Origin: Cytobacillus kochii
GTDB lineage: Bacteria; Bacillota; Bacilli; Bacillales; Cytobacillaceae
DNA length: 64,000 nt
Direction: 5' to 3'
Assembly (NCBI RefSeq): GCF_020171845.1
Contig: NZ_JAIVAM010000015.1
Span: 62,001-126,000 of the forward strand
Shown here: positions 55,058 to 64,000 of the stretch, piece after piece
Position numbering within the stretch: the first letter of the stretch is position 1
Layout: each line of letters opens with the position of its first letter
Made by a program: the position numbers and the translations under genes
Notes under the pieces: generated by a model
What the model was told of the DNA's origin: nothing
Database searches by the model: none
Seen by the model: only the letters and a program-made list of their open reading frames with translations

Positions 55058-55085
55058 AAAATCCGAACAATCGTTCGGATTTTCT
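55056..55085. terminator. Bidirectional terminator between dinB-like gene and menE
   Basis: AGAAAATCCGAAC pairs with GTTCGGATTTTCT across a 4-base loop, with T-runs on both strands. Confidence 0.9.
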
Positions 55086-55088
55086 CCT

Positions 55089-56576
55089 TTAAAATACTTG
55101 TACCATTTTTCTTAGTTCTCTTCGCAAGATTTTTTTAGCAGCGTTTCTTGGAATTTCATCGACAATAAAGAATCTCTTCGGAATTTTGTACTTCGCTAAT
55201 TTTTCTTGGCAATATTCCTCGAGCTCTTTATGAGAAACTTCTGCATTTTTCTTGATTACAACAAATGCTACCGGCACTTCTCCCCAGGTGGAATCTTTCA
55301 TACCTATCACACCTGTATCATCAACAGCTGGATGAGCTGAAACAATTCCTTCTACTTCAGCAGGATACACATTTTCTCCACCTGAAATAATCAAATCAGA
55401 GCGACGGTCAAGCACATAAAGAAAGCCATCTTCATCTAGAAGGCCAATATCCCCTGTTGCTAACCAACCTTGTTGAATTTTTTCAGCAGTTGCCTCATCT
55501 TTTCCTAAATAACCACTTGTTACATTCGGCCCTTTAACAAAAATTTCACCCGATTCATTCGCCTCTGCCACTTCACCAGTCTCTCGACATATCTTTACTT
55601 GAGAAGGAAATAAGGCTTTACCAGCCGAACCTAACTTTTTAATACTATCCTCAGGTGATAATGTTACGATTTGTGAGGATGTCTCTGTCATCCCATATGT
55701 TTGATAAACCGGGATACCACAAGAAACGGAATCTTCTAATAGTGCACGCGATGCCGGTCCCCCTCCAAGTAACATACAGCGAAATGAATCGTGCAACGGC
55801 TGCTGTTGCAAACGTTCTACCATTTTCTTCAACATCGTACTGACCGCAGACATAATGGTCACTTTTTGCTCACGGATCAGTGTAATCGTTTTATCCGCAT
55901 CGAAACTATCAAGTAGTACAATCTTATGACCATATATGAGTCCTCTCATAAGAATGGAGAAACCGCTTATATGAAATAACGGGACAGCACATAACCATAC
56001 ATCATCATCCCTTAGTCCAAGGTTTAAACTTGAGCCAACAGCACTCCATAAGTGATTACCGTAAGTTTGCATCACACCTTTTGGATGACCTGTCGTGCCT
56101 GACGTGTACATAATTGTACAAATATGATCTAATTGGACTTCGCTTACTATCATAGGCTCCTCGTATTCATCATCCATGATTTCCTCTTTCATAAGTAAAC
56201 AAAGGGATGATACTTCTATTTCAACATCAGCTCTAACTTTTTTAAAAGCCTCTTCAGTAATAAAAAAGACAGACTCCGAATCCTGTAGTTGCCAAATAAT
56301 TTCTTTACTCGTTAGTCTACTGTTTAATATTACCGCTTTAACGCCAAGAAGTTGCAAAGCGAATAAAATGAAAACCGATTGAAGATTATTCTTAAGCAGT
56401 ACACCGACGAATTGTGATTGCTTTACTCCTTTTGCTGATAAAATACCAGCCCACCGATATGCTTCATGATAAACGGTTTCAAAAGTATAACTTTTTCCTT
56501 CGTAATAAAATGCTTCTCTTTTCGGTGTAGATAAAAAGCGTTTATAAATAAAATTTTGCATCTCTTGATTAGACAA
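55089..56576 (-). CDS. menE: o-Succinylbenzoate-CoA ligase MenE
   Basis: A 495-residue adenylate-forming ligase activating o-succinylbenzoate for menaquinone synthesis. AMP-binding P-loop MYTSGTTGHPKGVMQTYGNH, the YGMTETSS motif, TGDIGLLDEDGFLYVLDR and the C-terminal lysine in PRNAAKKILRREL are present. The TTG start follows AAGAAGGTG and gives the family length; the open frame extends a further 213 bases into menB, which is not translated as MenE. A hairpin separates it from menB. Confidence 0.94.
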   Translation of the reverse strand: MSNQEMQNFIYKRFLSTPKREAFYYEGKSYTFETVYHEAYRWAGILSAKGVKQSQFVGVLLKNNLQSVFILFALQLLGVKAVILNSRLTSKEIIWQLQDSESVFFITEEAFKKVRADVEIEVSSLCLLMKEEIMDDEYEEPMIVSEVQLDHICTIMYTSGTTGHPKGVMQTYGNHLWSAVGSSLNLGLRDDDVWLCAVPLFHISGFSILMRGLIYGHKIVLLDSFDADKTITLIREQKVTIMSAVSTMLKKMVERLQQQPLHDSFRCMLLGGGPASRALLEDSVSCGIPVYQTYGMTETSSQIVTLSPEDSIKKLGSAGKALFPSQVKICRETGEVAEANESGEIFVKGPNVTSGYLGKDEATAEKIQQGWLATGDIGLLDEDGFLYVLDRRSDLIISGGENVYPAEVEGIVSAHPAVDDTGVIGMKDSTWGEVPVAFVVIKKNAEVSHKELEEYCQEKLAKYKIPKRFFIVDEIPRNAAKKILRRELRKMVQVF

Positions 56577-56633
56577 AACAGACACCTTCTTTAATATAGT
56601 CACAACGAATCCTAAAAAGAAACAATGGCAAAA

Positions 56634-56660
56634 CAGCTTGATGGTTATCCCATCAAGCTG
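56634..56660 (-). terminator. Hairpin between menB and menE
   Basis: CAGCTTGATGG pairs with CCATCAAGCTG around a 5-base loop; on the minus strand TTTT follows. It could be a partial terminator reducing menE expression or a processing site. Confidence 0.6.
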
Positions 56661-56676
56661 CTCATTTATCATTTCA

Positions 56677-57498
56677 TTAAGGGAAACGTGGGAATTGTCC
56701 AAAGTCCGGATCACGTTTTTCTTTAAATGCGTCTCTTCCTTCTTTTGCTTCATCAGAAGTATAGTAAAGAAGGGTTGCATCTCCAGCAAACTGTTGAAGG
56801 CCTGCTAGACCATCTGTATCTGCATTAAATGCAGCTTTTAAGAAACGAATCGCAGTTGGACTTTTTGATAGAATTTCTTCACACCATTGAATCGTTTCCT
56901 CTTCTACTTTTTCAAGTGGCACTACTGTATTAACTAGTCCCATATCTAAAGCTTCTTGTGCGTTATATTGACGGCATAAGAACCAAATCTCACGCGCTTT
57001 CTTATGGCCTACAAGACGTGCCAAGTAACCAGAACCATAACCAGCATCAAAGCTACCAACTTTAGGGCCTGTTTGACCAAATACAGCATTATCTGCAGCA
57101 ATTGTTAAATCACAAACAACGTGAAGAACATGTCCACCACCGATAGCATAACCTTTTACCATTGCAATGACAGGTTTCGGAATGACACGAATTAATCGTT
57201 GTAAGTCCAGTACGTTCAAACGAGGAATCTGGTCATCTCCAACATATCCGCCATGTCCACGGACTTTTTGGTCCCCACCAGAACAGAAAGCTTTATCCCC
57301 TGCTCCTGTAAGAACGATTACACCTACATTAGAATCATCTCGTGCGTATGCAAATGCATCCATTAATTCCATTACAGTTTTTGGTGTGAACGCATTATGT
57401 ACGTGCGGACGGTTAATTGTAATTTTAGCAATACCGTTATATGTTTCATATAGAATTTCTTCATACTTACGGCCTGCTACCCATTCTACTGCTGACAT
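56677..57498 (-). CDS. menB: 1,4-Dihydroxy-2-naphthoyl-CoA synthase MenB
   Basis: A 273-residue crotonase-fold enzyme closing the naphthoate ring from o-succinylbenzoyl-CoA. Oxyanion-hole and active-site segments [20 protein letters not shown] and [15 protein letters not shown], with [20 protein letters not shown] near residue 150, are fully conserved. The C-terminal [13 protein letters not shown] is a family hallmark. AGGAGG precedes the ATG. It follows menH by 110 bases. Confidence 0.97.
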   Translation of the reverse strand: MSAVEWVAGRKYEEILYETYNGIAKITINRPHVHNAFTPKTVMELMDAFAYARDDSNVGVIVLTGAGDKAFCSGGDQKVRGHGGYVGDDQIPRLNVLDLQRLIRVIPKPVIAMVKGYAIGGGHVLHVVCDLTIAADNAVFGQTGPKVGSFDAGYGSGYLARLVGHKKAREIWFLCRQYNAQEALDMGLVNTVVPLEKVEEETIQWCEEILSKSPTAIRFLKAAFNADTDGLAGLQQFAGDATLLYYTSDEAKEGRDAFKEKRDPDFGQFPRFP

Positions 57499-57608
57499 TT
57501 CGAATTCCTCCTTCTATATTACTAACTCAATTTGTAGTTTTAAATAGTGCTTCCTATCATATTTTAGCAATAATTGACGAAAAACACACCTTTTTTCATC
57601 ATTTTCTT

Positions 57609-58424
57609 CTAATAGGTTGATGTTTCCAATAAAAATGTCTCTATTTCATCCACATACTGTAAAGGTTTTTCAAGGTGAACGGTATGGCCTGATTTTTCAA
57701 TCGTTTGATGTGTAGCACGCTGAATACGCATAGACATCTCTTCACCAATCGTACAAAACTTTTGATCGATTGAACCGGTCAAAATAAGGACTGGCATCTG
57801 AAGCTTAGCTATCGCTGTCCACCAACTAGGTTGCGCACCAGTACCCATCCCAATAAGACTATTTATTAACCCTTGGGGGTTATTTCTCAGACGTTGCGTA
57901 CGTACCTGCTCTCTCTTATGTGCTGTTAATTTCTTTTGACTTGCGAACAAAGGAATATTTTCCCAATAATTCACAAATCCCTCTATTTCTTTATCTTTAA
58001 TCAATTGACAGATTTTCATATCATTTATCATACGTTTTTCTCTATCTTCAATAGAGTTAATTCCTGGTGTTGTACTCTCAAGGATCAGGCGATGGACCTT
58101 TTCTGGAAAAAGCAGAGCAAAGGTAATGGCTAAACGCCCACCCATTGAATAGCCAATTACATCAACTTTACTTATCTTCATAACGTTTATTAAATGTGCA
58201 AGCATAGCCGCTTGCTCTTCAATCTGATAATGAGAAATATGTTCCGGTGATTCTGACTGTCCGTGACCAATAATATCCGGTGCAATGATTGTTCGATCAG
58301 ATATTATTTCTGAATAAAATCGCCAACCGTTGCTATTACCTGTAAATCCATGAAGTGCCATGATTGGTTCACCATTACCGAAAGTTTCGACATGATATTT
58401 CACGTTATTGTAGAAAAAGTCCAT
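57609..58424 (-). CDS. menH: SHCHC synthase MenH
   Basis: A 271-residue alpha/beta hydrolase (YtxM) that eliminates pyruvate from SEPHCHC to give SHCHC. Nucleophile elbow GYSMGGRLA (Ser near 97), His in KSGHTVHLEKP and Asp in GSIDQKF. The ATG shares its first base with the last base of the menD TAA stop, showing tight coupling. Confidence 0.93.
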   Translation of the reverse strand: MDFFYNNVKYHVETFGNGEPIMALHGFTGNSNGWRFYSEIISDRTIIAPDIIGHGQSESPEHISHYQIEEQAAMLAHLINVMKISKVDVIGYSMGGRLAITFALLFPEKVHRLILESTTPGINSIEDREKRMINDMKICQLIKDKEIEGFVNYWENIPLFASQKKLTAHKREQVRTQRLRNNPQGLINSLIGMGTGAQPSWWTAIAKLQMPVLILTGSIDQKFCTIGEEMSMRIQRATHQTIEKSGHTVHLEKPLQYVDEIETFLLETSTY

Positions 58425-60175
58425 TACTCTTCGTCCTTTATTCTCTTATCTATTTCCCGGGAAACAGATTCCCACAAATTCCGATGCTCTTTTACATTAT
58501 TTTCTCTATTGGTCATAACCTCAATTACCTTTAAATGAGATGTCTCCGTCGCAATTGCTTCCGAGAACTGCTGCCAATCTTCCACCTTTATATAATCTCC
58601 ACCAAACATTGTTACACTGTGTGAGAAATCTATGTTCAATGGCGTACCAAATAATAATTCAAAATGCTTCGGGTGTTCTGATTGTGGTAAGAAAGAGAAG
58701 ATCCCTCCGCCATTATTATTAATAACAATAATCGTAATAGGAATATGGTAGAGTTTACTAGCAATCAACCCATTCAAGTCGTGGAAAAAGGTCAAATCTC
58801 CAACAATTAAGTAAAGTGGTTGTGTATGCATTGCCACGCCTAGCGCTGTGGAAATTGTGCCGTCAATACCATTTGCTCCTCTATTACCTATAATCCTCAT
58901 AGATTTGTTATTAACAAAATAAAAGCTATCTAAATCCCGAATGGGCATGCTATTCCCAACGAAAACCGTAGACTCTTCAGGCAGTAACTGACCTAATTGG
59001 GCAAATATCTTTCCCTCATTGAGTTGTTCAATCTCCAACACTTTTACCATTTCTTTTTTTGCCACTTCATTAACGTCCTGCCATAAAGTAAGATAGCCAT
59101 TCTCTTTAATAGCAAAAGCATTGGCACGAAGAATCAGTTCTTCACAAAATTGTTTCTCATCACAATAAATCATATCTGTTGATAACAATGAGGGATCTCT
59201 GAAGCCTCCTCCACCATCGACAATTAATTGACGCGTTTCTGGATATTGCTTCATAAACAGTAACAACGGTTTCGATACTGGCATCGCCCCAAAACGAATG
59301 ATTAATTCAGGTTGCAACTCAACTTTCGCTGTCTCACTTTTCAAAATGGCATCATATGCATCAATGATTTGGCTTTGTTCATGGCGTCCACTGCGTAATT
59401 GTGAAAGTGGATCAGCAATAATCGGAAATTGTAGTGCCTTTCCAAGTTCAACAATCTTATGTGAAAGGTCCGCATCATCCATAGGTCCGCAGATAATCAT
59501 TCCTTTATTATATGTTGAAACAGTTTGCGCAAAAGTATCAAATTGGGCATCATCCACTGTTAAAATAGATGATGACACTGTCATATACTTTTCTTCTCTA
59601 GAAGAGCTAAGGAAAATCTCCGGATCGTTTAGGTCAGGGATGAGCGGTTCCCTAAACGGAAAATTCATATGAACAGGACCTTCTGGATTCCTCTTCGCAG
59701 TAGCAACTGCTCTTACAGCAGCCGTACGGACATAATTAATCATCGAAGGCCCATTTTCAGGTGGTGCCATTTCTGCAAACCATTTGACATGTTTTCCGTA
59801 CATTTGAATTTGGTCGATAGCTTGTGGCGCGCCTATATCTCTTAGTTCATGAGGGCGGTCTGCAGTAAAGACAAGTAGAGGTACTCGAGAGTAAAAGGCT
59901 TCGATTATCGCAGGATAGTAATTTGCTGCTGCAGTACCCGAAGTACATAAAATGGCGACTGGACGTTTTGTTCCTTTGGCTATTCCAAGAGCAAAGAAAG
60001 CTGCCGAACGTTCATCAACATGGATATGGACTTGAAGATCTGGGTGCTCAGCCATTACCATAGCCATGGGCGTAGAACGAGATCCAGGACTGACGACCAC
60101 ATCTTCTACCCCATTTTTTACTAACTCAGAAATGAAAGCCGCAATGTATTTAGTTAAAGCCTGTTGATGGCTCAT
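58424..60175 (-). CDS. menD: SEPHCHC synthase MenD
   Basis: A 583-residue thiamine-diphosphate enzyme adding 2-oxoglutarate-derived succinic semialdehyde to isochorismate. ThDP-binding GDLTFFHDLNG...NNNGGGIFSFLP is intact and the N-terminal VVSPGSRSTPM with Glu in HIHVDERSAAFFALG is the catalytic region. Start overlaps the menF stop by 4 bases (ATGA). Confidence 0.95.
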   Translation of the reverse strand: MSHQQALTKYIAAFISELVKNGVEDVVVSPGSRSTPMAMVMAEHPDLQVHIHVDERSAAFFALGIAKGTKRPVAILCTSGTAAANYYPAIIEAFYSRVPLLVFTADRPHELRDIGAPQAIDQIQMYGKHVKWFAEMAPPENGPSMINYVRTAAVRAVATAKRNPEGPVHMNFPFREPLIPDLNDPEIFLSSSREEKYMTVSSSILTVDDAQFDTFAQTVSTYNKGMIICGPMDDADLSHKIVELGKALQFPIIADPLSQLRSGRHEQSQIIDAYDAILKSETAKVELQPELIIRFGAMPVSKPLLLFMKQYPETRQLIVDGGGGFRDPSLLSTDMIYCDEKQFCEELILRANAFAIKENGYLTLWQDVNEVAKKEMVKVLEIEQLNEGKIFAQLGQLLPEESTVFVGNSMPIRDLDSFYFVNNKSMRIIGNRGANGIDGTISTALGVAMHTQPLYLIVGDLTFFHDLNGLIASKLYHIPITIIVINNNGGGIFSFLPQSEHPKHFELLFGTPLNIDFSHSVTMFGGDYIKVEDWQQFSEAIATETSHLKVIEVMTNRENNVKEHRNLWESVSREIDKRIKDEE

Positions 60176-61578
60176 TTCAGTTCCCCTCCAAGCGCTGATA
60201 ACATTGGTCTAAACTTAATTTTCGTTTCCTGATATTCACTTTCAACTTCAGAATCTTTCACAACGCCACAGCCAGCAAAGATCGAAGCCTCATTATCTTG
60301 TATTAATCCTGATCGCAATGCCACCGCAAAATCTCCATTGCCTTGGTAATCAAGCCAGCCAATTGGGCTGCCATATAATCCTCTGTCCAAAATCTCTAAA
60401 TCCCTAATGACTTCTATAGCTTTTTCTGTCGGAACTCCACCTAGAGCTGGTGTTGGGTGGAGTTTTTCTATAATTGCCAAGAGCGATCCTTCCTTACTAG
60501 CTGCTGCAATAACTGGCGTATAAAGATGTTGAATATCTCTTAATTTTAAAAGTTGAGGACCCTCAGGTAATTCGACTTCTGTACCTACCATTTCCATCGC
60601 TTGACGAATCATATCTACAACGTATTGATGCTCTTGGAGATTTTTTTCATCTTGTAATAATTCTTTCCCGAGAGCATCATCCTCTTCCTTTGTCTCTCCT
60701 CTTTTCATTGAGCCCGCTAAACAAGTCGTATAAAGCGTATGACCTTGTTTTTTCACTAACCGTTCTGGTGTCGCTCCAATAAAACAATCAGACCCTGACT
60801 CAAAGGCAAAGATAAAGCTGTTTTTTTGCTTGTCTAAAAGGTTTTGTAGGACGCTTTCAATTTGTACAGGATGAGCAAAAGTAAGTCTCGTTTCTCTTGC
60901 CAAAACCACTTTTTGTATAACGTTTTTTCTCATCTCATCTACTACTTGTGCGACAGCTTTCTTCCATTCCCCAGACGCCACCTCATGTTGGGCAATCACC
61001 TTGTTATTGATCCTAGTAGGTAATATTTTAGCATTTTGTAATAATTGCCTACGTTCCTCTAACATATCCTCTATGCGTTCTTCTCTATCGTTTGGATGAA
61101 CAAGCATATTCGTTGTTAAAAAAGCACGACCACCAGCAATCGTGCACATATATTGCGGTAGATGAAAATCTGTATGCTTATATTGACTCCATAATTTGGT
61201 CTTTTCTTTCAGAGGATCGAAAGTGAATCCACCAAATAATGTTGGACCAATCGCGTCGATTGAGTATGAATTATGGATTATTGCATCATCAAGCAATGAC
61301 TGCCACTTTTTTTGCACATAAAAAAAGCGGTCAGTAGTCTGATCCGATTGAAATAAATAGTTAATACCAACACCAGTTATTACAACCTCATTATCAGAAC
61401 CTGTCCAAAAAAACCGATCACCTAGTTCTGTCTTTTTTCCTGCTCCAAAAAAAGCTAAAGGATCTATGCAATCGATCTCACAAACCTCACTAAATAAAAT
61501 ATCATGGTTCGTTCGTTGTGCTTTCGATAACGCTTCAATAAACCCTTCTTTAAATTCTGTGTGCTGTAAAGTAAACAA
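60172..61578 (-). CDS. menF: Isochorismate synthase MenF
   Basis: A 468-residue chorismate-utilising enzyme converting chorismate to isochorismate, the first committed step to menaquinone. Late motifs LHPTPALGGVPTEKAIEVI and GSPIGWLDYQGNGDFAVALR and metal site EYQETKIKF are conserved; a CLAGSMKRGETKEED segment carries the active-site loop. TTG start after TGGAGGG. First gene of the menF-D-H-B-E cluster, divergent from menA. Confidence 0.94.
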   Translation of the reverse strand: MFTLQHTEFKEGFIEALSKAQRTNHDILFSEVCEIDCIDPLAFFGAGKKTELGDRFFWTGSDNEVVITGVGINYLFQSDQTTDRFFYVQKKWQSLLDDAIIHNSYSIDAIGPTLFGGFTFDPLKEKTKLWSQYKHTDFHLPQYMCTIAGGRAFLTTNMLVHPNDREERIEDMLEERRQLLQNAKILPTRINNKVIAQHEVASGEWKKAVAQVVDEMRKNVIQKVVLARETRLTFAHPVQIESVLQNLLDKQKNSFIFAFESGSDCFIGATPERLVKKQGHTLYTTCLAGSMKRGETKEEDDALGKELLQDEKNLQEHQYVVDMIRQAMEMVGTEVELPEGPQLLKLRDIQHLYTPVIAAASKEGSLLAIIEKLHPTPALGGVPTEKAIEVIRDLEILDRGLYGSPIGWLDYQGNGDFAVALRSGLIQDNEASIFAGCGVVKDSEVESEYQETKIKFRPMLSALGGELK

Positions 61579-61837
61579 AAAAATCCCTCCAATAACAGCT
61601 ACAATCAGCTGCTATTCTTCATTCATTAAAGATACACCTCTTGCTTAAATGCTGTCAATCATTCCAATCAATACACTTCCTTATTATATATTATTTTGAG
61701 TAAAATAAGCACTGTTCGTTCTTTAGTAGGAAATATCCTCCTTCGCTTCTTTCAAAATTCAATTGACACTTAATAGGACATTACCTAAACTTAAGAAAGT
61801 GATTTGTTTTATTTGACTTAACTGGAGGTACTAAAAA

Positions 61838-62767
61838 GTGCAAACACAACCTAATATAAACACGCCACATTCTACGAAGAAGAAATGGCAAATCTGGTGG
61901 CAATTAACACGTCCACATACATTAACAGCTGCCTTTGTTCCTGTATTACTAGGTAGCGCATTGGCTATTTATGAAACGTCGATAGATGCTGGCCTTTTTA
62001 TCGCCATGATGGTTGCTAGTCTTTTCCTTCAAATTGCAACGAATATGTTCAATGAATATTATGACTTCAAACGCGGCAATGACACAGCTGAGTCTGTAGG
62101 GATTGGTGGAGCAATTGTTAGAGAAGGGATTAAACCACATGTTGTGCTTAACTCCGCTTTAGGGTTATACGGCGCTTCCATCTTGATAGGGATTTATATT
62201 TGCATGAATAGCAGTTGGTGGTTAGCAGCTGTTGGACTTCTAGGTATGGCTATTGGCTATTTATACACAGGTGGGCCATTACCAATTGCCTATACACCTT
62301 TTGGTGAAATTATTTCTGGTTTTGTTATGGGTATGTTACTTATTTTAATCTCATTTTTTATTCAAACTGGTACAGTAACTACGACAAGTGTTCTTGTGGC
62401 CATTCCTAGTCTTTTATTAGTTGGAGGTATTATGCTCTCTAATAATATACGAGACTTAGATGGGGACAAGGAATTTGGTCGAAAAACATTAGCTATTTTA
62501 ATCGGACGTCCAAAAGCCGTAAAATTATTAGCAACCATGTTTATCGTTTCATATATATGGGTATTTATTTTAATTGTAATGCAAATTGTTTCACCATGGC
62601 TTGCACTCGTAGTGCTAAGTGCGCCGAAACCAATCAATGCCATTAAAGGCTTTAAAGGCAAGACAATTGCATATGAGATGGTCCCAGCAATGAAAAATAC
62701 TGCCCAAACAAACACTGTATTTGGATTACTACTTTCTATAGGATTATTAATCGGATATATTCTATAA
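61838..62767 (+). CDS. menA: 1,4-Dihydroxy-2-naphthoate polyprenyltransferase MenA
   Basis: A 309-residue UbiA-superfamily membrane enzyme with about nine membrane segments, attaching the polyprenyl tail to dihydroxynaphthoate. The Asp-rich motifs NMFNEYYDFKRGNDTAE and NIRDLDGDKEFGRKT bind Mg2+-diphosphate. GTG start after TGGAGG. Divergent from menF across a 259-base spacer, so the two directions can be regulated together. In B. subtilis menA lies elsewhere. Confidence 0.95.
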   Translation: MQTQPNINTPHSTKKKWQIWWQLTRPHTLTAAFVPVLLGSALAIYETSIDAGLFIAMMVASLFLQIATNMFNEYYDFKRGNDTAESVGIGGAIVREGIKPHVVLNSALGLYGASILIGIYICMNSSWWLAAVGLLGMAIGYLYTGGPLPIAYTPFGEIISGFVMGMLLILISFFIQTGTVTTTSVLVAIPSLLLVGGIMLSNNIRDLDGDKEFGRKTLAILIGRPKAVKLLATMFIVSYIWVFILIVMQIVSPWLALVVLSAPKPINAIKGFKGKTIAYEMVPAMKNTAQTNTVFGLLLSIGLLIGYIL

Positions 62768-62786
62768 AATCAGTAGCATTTTGCTA

Positions 62787-62815
62787 AGCGCCTTTTACTT
62801 ATAAGGCGCTTTTTC
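62787..62815 (+). terminator. Terminator of menA
   Basis: AGCGCCTT and AAGGCGCT form an 8-bp GC-rich stem, then TTTTCC. Confidence 0.88.
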
Positions 62816-63091
62816 CTACTTTTTTTAGCATTCAATCTCTGCTTAGCGTACCATAAAATGATAAAATAAATGAATAATTATCGCAATTTTTCACTTATTC
62901 CAACCAACAACGGCACATCTAGAAAGCGACTAAAGTATTTGAACTAGGTCATATTATAAGAAAAGCAACAGTGAAACCTACTAATAATCAAGATAAAAAC
63001 TTAATACATCCTGAATTCACCCATGTAAGATGCTAAATAGGAATAGATACAAAGGACGAAATCTCACTAAAGATTGTAAGGAGGATGAAAG

Positions 63092-63958
63092 ATGCTGGAT
63101 AGTCAGTATAAAGCACAATGTAGTACCGAGTATAGCCGTTTAAAGACTGTCGTATTATGCGAACCAACCTACATGAATATTGAGAATCAAATCAATGAAA
63201 CACAAAGAAGGTATTCTGATAAAGGCTTTAATGTGGAGCAAGCCATCATTCAGCATCAACAATTCGTTGCAAAATTAAAAGATTTAGGGATTGAGGTCGT
63301 ACTTTTACCTCCAGGTAAAAACTATCCTGAACAAGTATTTACGCGTGACATTGGTTTCACCCTTGGGGACACTGTATTTATCGCTGCGATGGCAACGAAA
63401 ATAAGACATGGTGAGGAAGATATTTTACAAGAGTGGTTAAAATCTCATAATGTATCTTATAACAACATAAAACATGGTCATGTTGAAGGTGGAGATGTCA
63501 TTATCGATCAAGATACCGTTTATATTGGACAAAGTGACCGTTCCGATACGATTGGTATTCAATATTTACAATCTAAATTACCACATATGAAAGTATTACC
63601 AGTACCATTCACTAAATCCTTTTTACATTTAGACTGTATCTTTAACGTGCTGTCTCCTACAGAAGCACTCCTATATCCAGGACAAATGGATAAAAAAGTA
63701 GAAGAATATTTATATTCAAGATATGACATTATTGAGGTCTCTAAAGAAGAACAGTTCACACTAGGAACAAATGTCCTTTCTGTAGGTAATAGACAAGTAT
63801 TCTCACAACCAATCAATTCACAAGTAAATCGAGCTCTGAGTCAAAGAGGCTTTGAAGTAATCGAAGTAGATATTTCTGAAATCATAAAATCCGGTGGTGC
63901 CTTCCGCTGTTGCACAATGCCCCTATTACGTTTAACAGACCCAACCTATTTTGATTGA
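63092..63958 (+). CDS. DDAH-like amidinotransferase-fold hydrolase
   Basis: A 288-residue protein with the pentein fold of dimethylarginine dimethylaminohydrolase/arginine deiminase. Visible motifs: FTRDIGF (substrate Asp), HVEGGDVII with the catalytic His/Glu pair and LHLDCIFNVL; the nucleophile Cys is in GGAFRCCTMPLLR near the C-terminus, where two adjacent cysteines occur. It likely hydrolyses a guanidino compound such as N-methylated arginine, or acts as an arginine-related deiminase. AAGGAGG precedes the ATG. The 270 bases upstream hold no gene. Confidence 0.88.
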   Translation: MLDSQYKAQCSTEYSRLKTVVLCEPTYMNIENQINETQRRYSDKGFNVEQAIIQHQQFVAKLKDLGIEVVLLPPGKNYPEQVFTRDIGFTLGDTVFIAAMATKIRHGEEDILQEWLKSHNVSYNNIKHGHVEGGDVIIDQDTVYIGQSDRSDTIGIQYLQSKLPHMKVLPVPFTKSFLHLDCIFNVLSPTEALLYPGQMDKKVEEYLYSRYDIIEVSKEEQFTLGTNVLSVGNRQVFSQPINSQVNRALSQRGFEVIEVDISEIIKSGGAFRCCTMPLLRLTDPTYFD

Positions 63959-64000
63959 GGGAATAGATAAGATTGGGTGAATAAGAAATTTAGACACTCT

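Noticed and set aside
56577-56789. N-terminal extension of MenE into menB
   Set aside because: The extension crosses a hairpin and the menB coding end; the TTG with AAGGTG gives the family length.
1-64000. Mobile elements, prophage genes or integration sites
   Set aside because: No transposase, integrase, terminal inverted repeats or phage structural genes were found; gene order is core-like throughout.

Overview
The window reads as a chromosomal core segment of an AT-rich, endospore-forming Bacillaceae (Firmicutes). Evidence for this: strong AGGAGG-type ribosome binding sites with many TTG/GTG starts; sporulation genes (ytvI, cse60); a LeuT-type T-box and a SAM-I (S-box) riboswitch; Zur- and sigma-B-type sites; and gene content and local order strongly reminiscent of the Bacillus subtilis ytzE-ytfP / leuS-yttB / ytzC-ytqAB-ytpAB-ytoA / asnB-metK-pckA-ytmBA-ytlACD-ytkD-dps / luxS-yidD-ytiB / men neighbourhood. 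I see no insertion sequence, prophage, CRISPR array, rRNA or tRNA gene.

Layout. 0-7.2 kb: an acetyltransferase, YtvI, the dat-pepV pair (D-amino acid transaminase plus dipeptidase), and a two-gene quaternary-amine/ergothioneine-type ABC importer. 7.5-11.1 kb: YtzE-like regulator, RsuA-family pseudouridine synthase, two very small proteins, and a CPA1 cation/proton antiporter with an RCK-like tail. 11.2-14.9 kb: the most accessory-looking block, an FCD-type GntR regulator followed by a CaiB/BaiF CoA-transferase and a CitMHS carboxylate transporter, then a small lipoprotein. 15-23 kb: MurJ-type flippase (YtgP), YtfP flavoprotein, Cse60, a MerR-associated ABC exporter operon, an alpha/beta hydrolase and a rhodanese. 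23-33 kb: leuS with its T-box, a small resolvase-like protein, MFS transporter, YtzC plus a new 54-residue ORF, the YtqA/YtqB tRNA-modification pair, YtpA/YtpB and YtoA. 33-41.4 kb: C39-like protein, asnB (with an ECF-type promoter candidate), metK under an S-box, pckA, ytmB, ytmA. 41.5-45.5 kb: the ytlACD importer, ytkD and two small proteins. 45.65-46.67 kb: a 51-bp tandem repeat array of 19 regular units. 46.8-55 kb: dps, ytzI, cls, luxS, yidD, ytiB, zinc-binding lipoprotein with two Zur boxes, a DUF1540 protein, a tiny promoter-ORF-terminator unit, an RsgA paralogue, GNAT and DinB proteins. 55-62.8 kb: menaquinone genes menF-menD-menH-menB-menE, with menA divergent. The window ends with a DDAH-like hydrolase.

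How genes work together. The men cluster converts chorismate towards menaquinone, but menC is not beside menE. dat and pepV plausibly share peptide and D-amino-acid turnover. metK, luxS and the SAM-dependent YtqA/YtqB all draw on the S-adenosylmethionine economy. cls, murJ and asnB concern the envelope. dps, ytkD and the antiporter concern stress.

Best leads for something undescribed: the 51-bp repeat array that is open on both strands because 51 is a multiple of 3; the self-contained 25-codon transcription unit near 52.9 kb; the GntR/CoA-transferase/CitMHS module; the resolvase-like 117-residue protein without visible catalytic residues; and the tandem-HTH MerR regulator attached to an ABC exporter. 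No wholly new multi-gene defence or biosynthetic system is evident. Start sites were chosen from visible ribosome binding sites and often lie inside the longest open frame.
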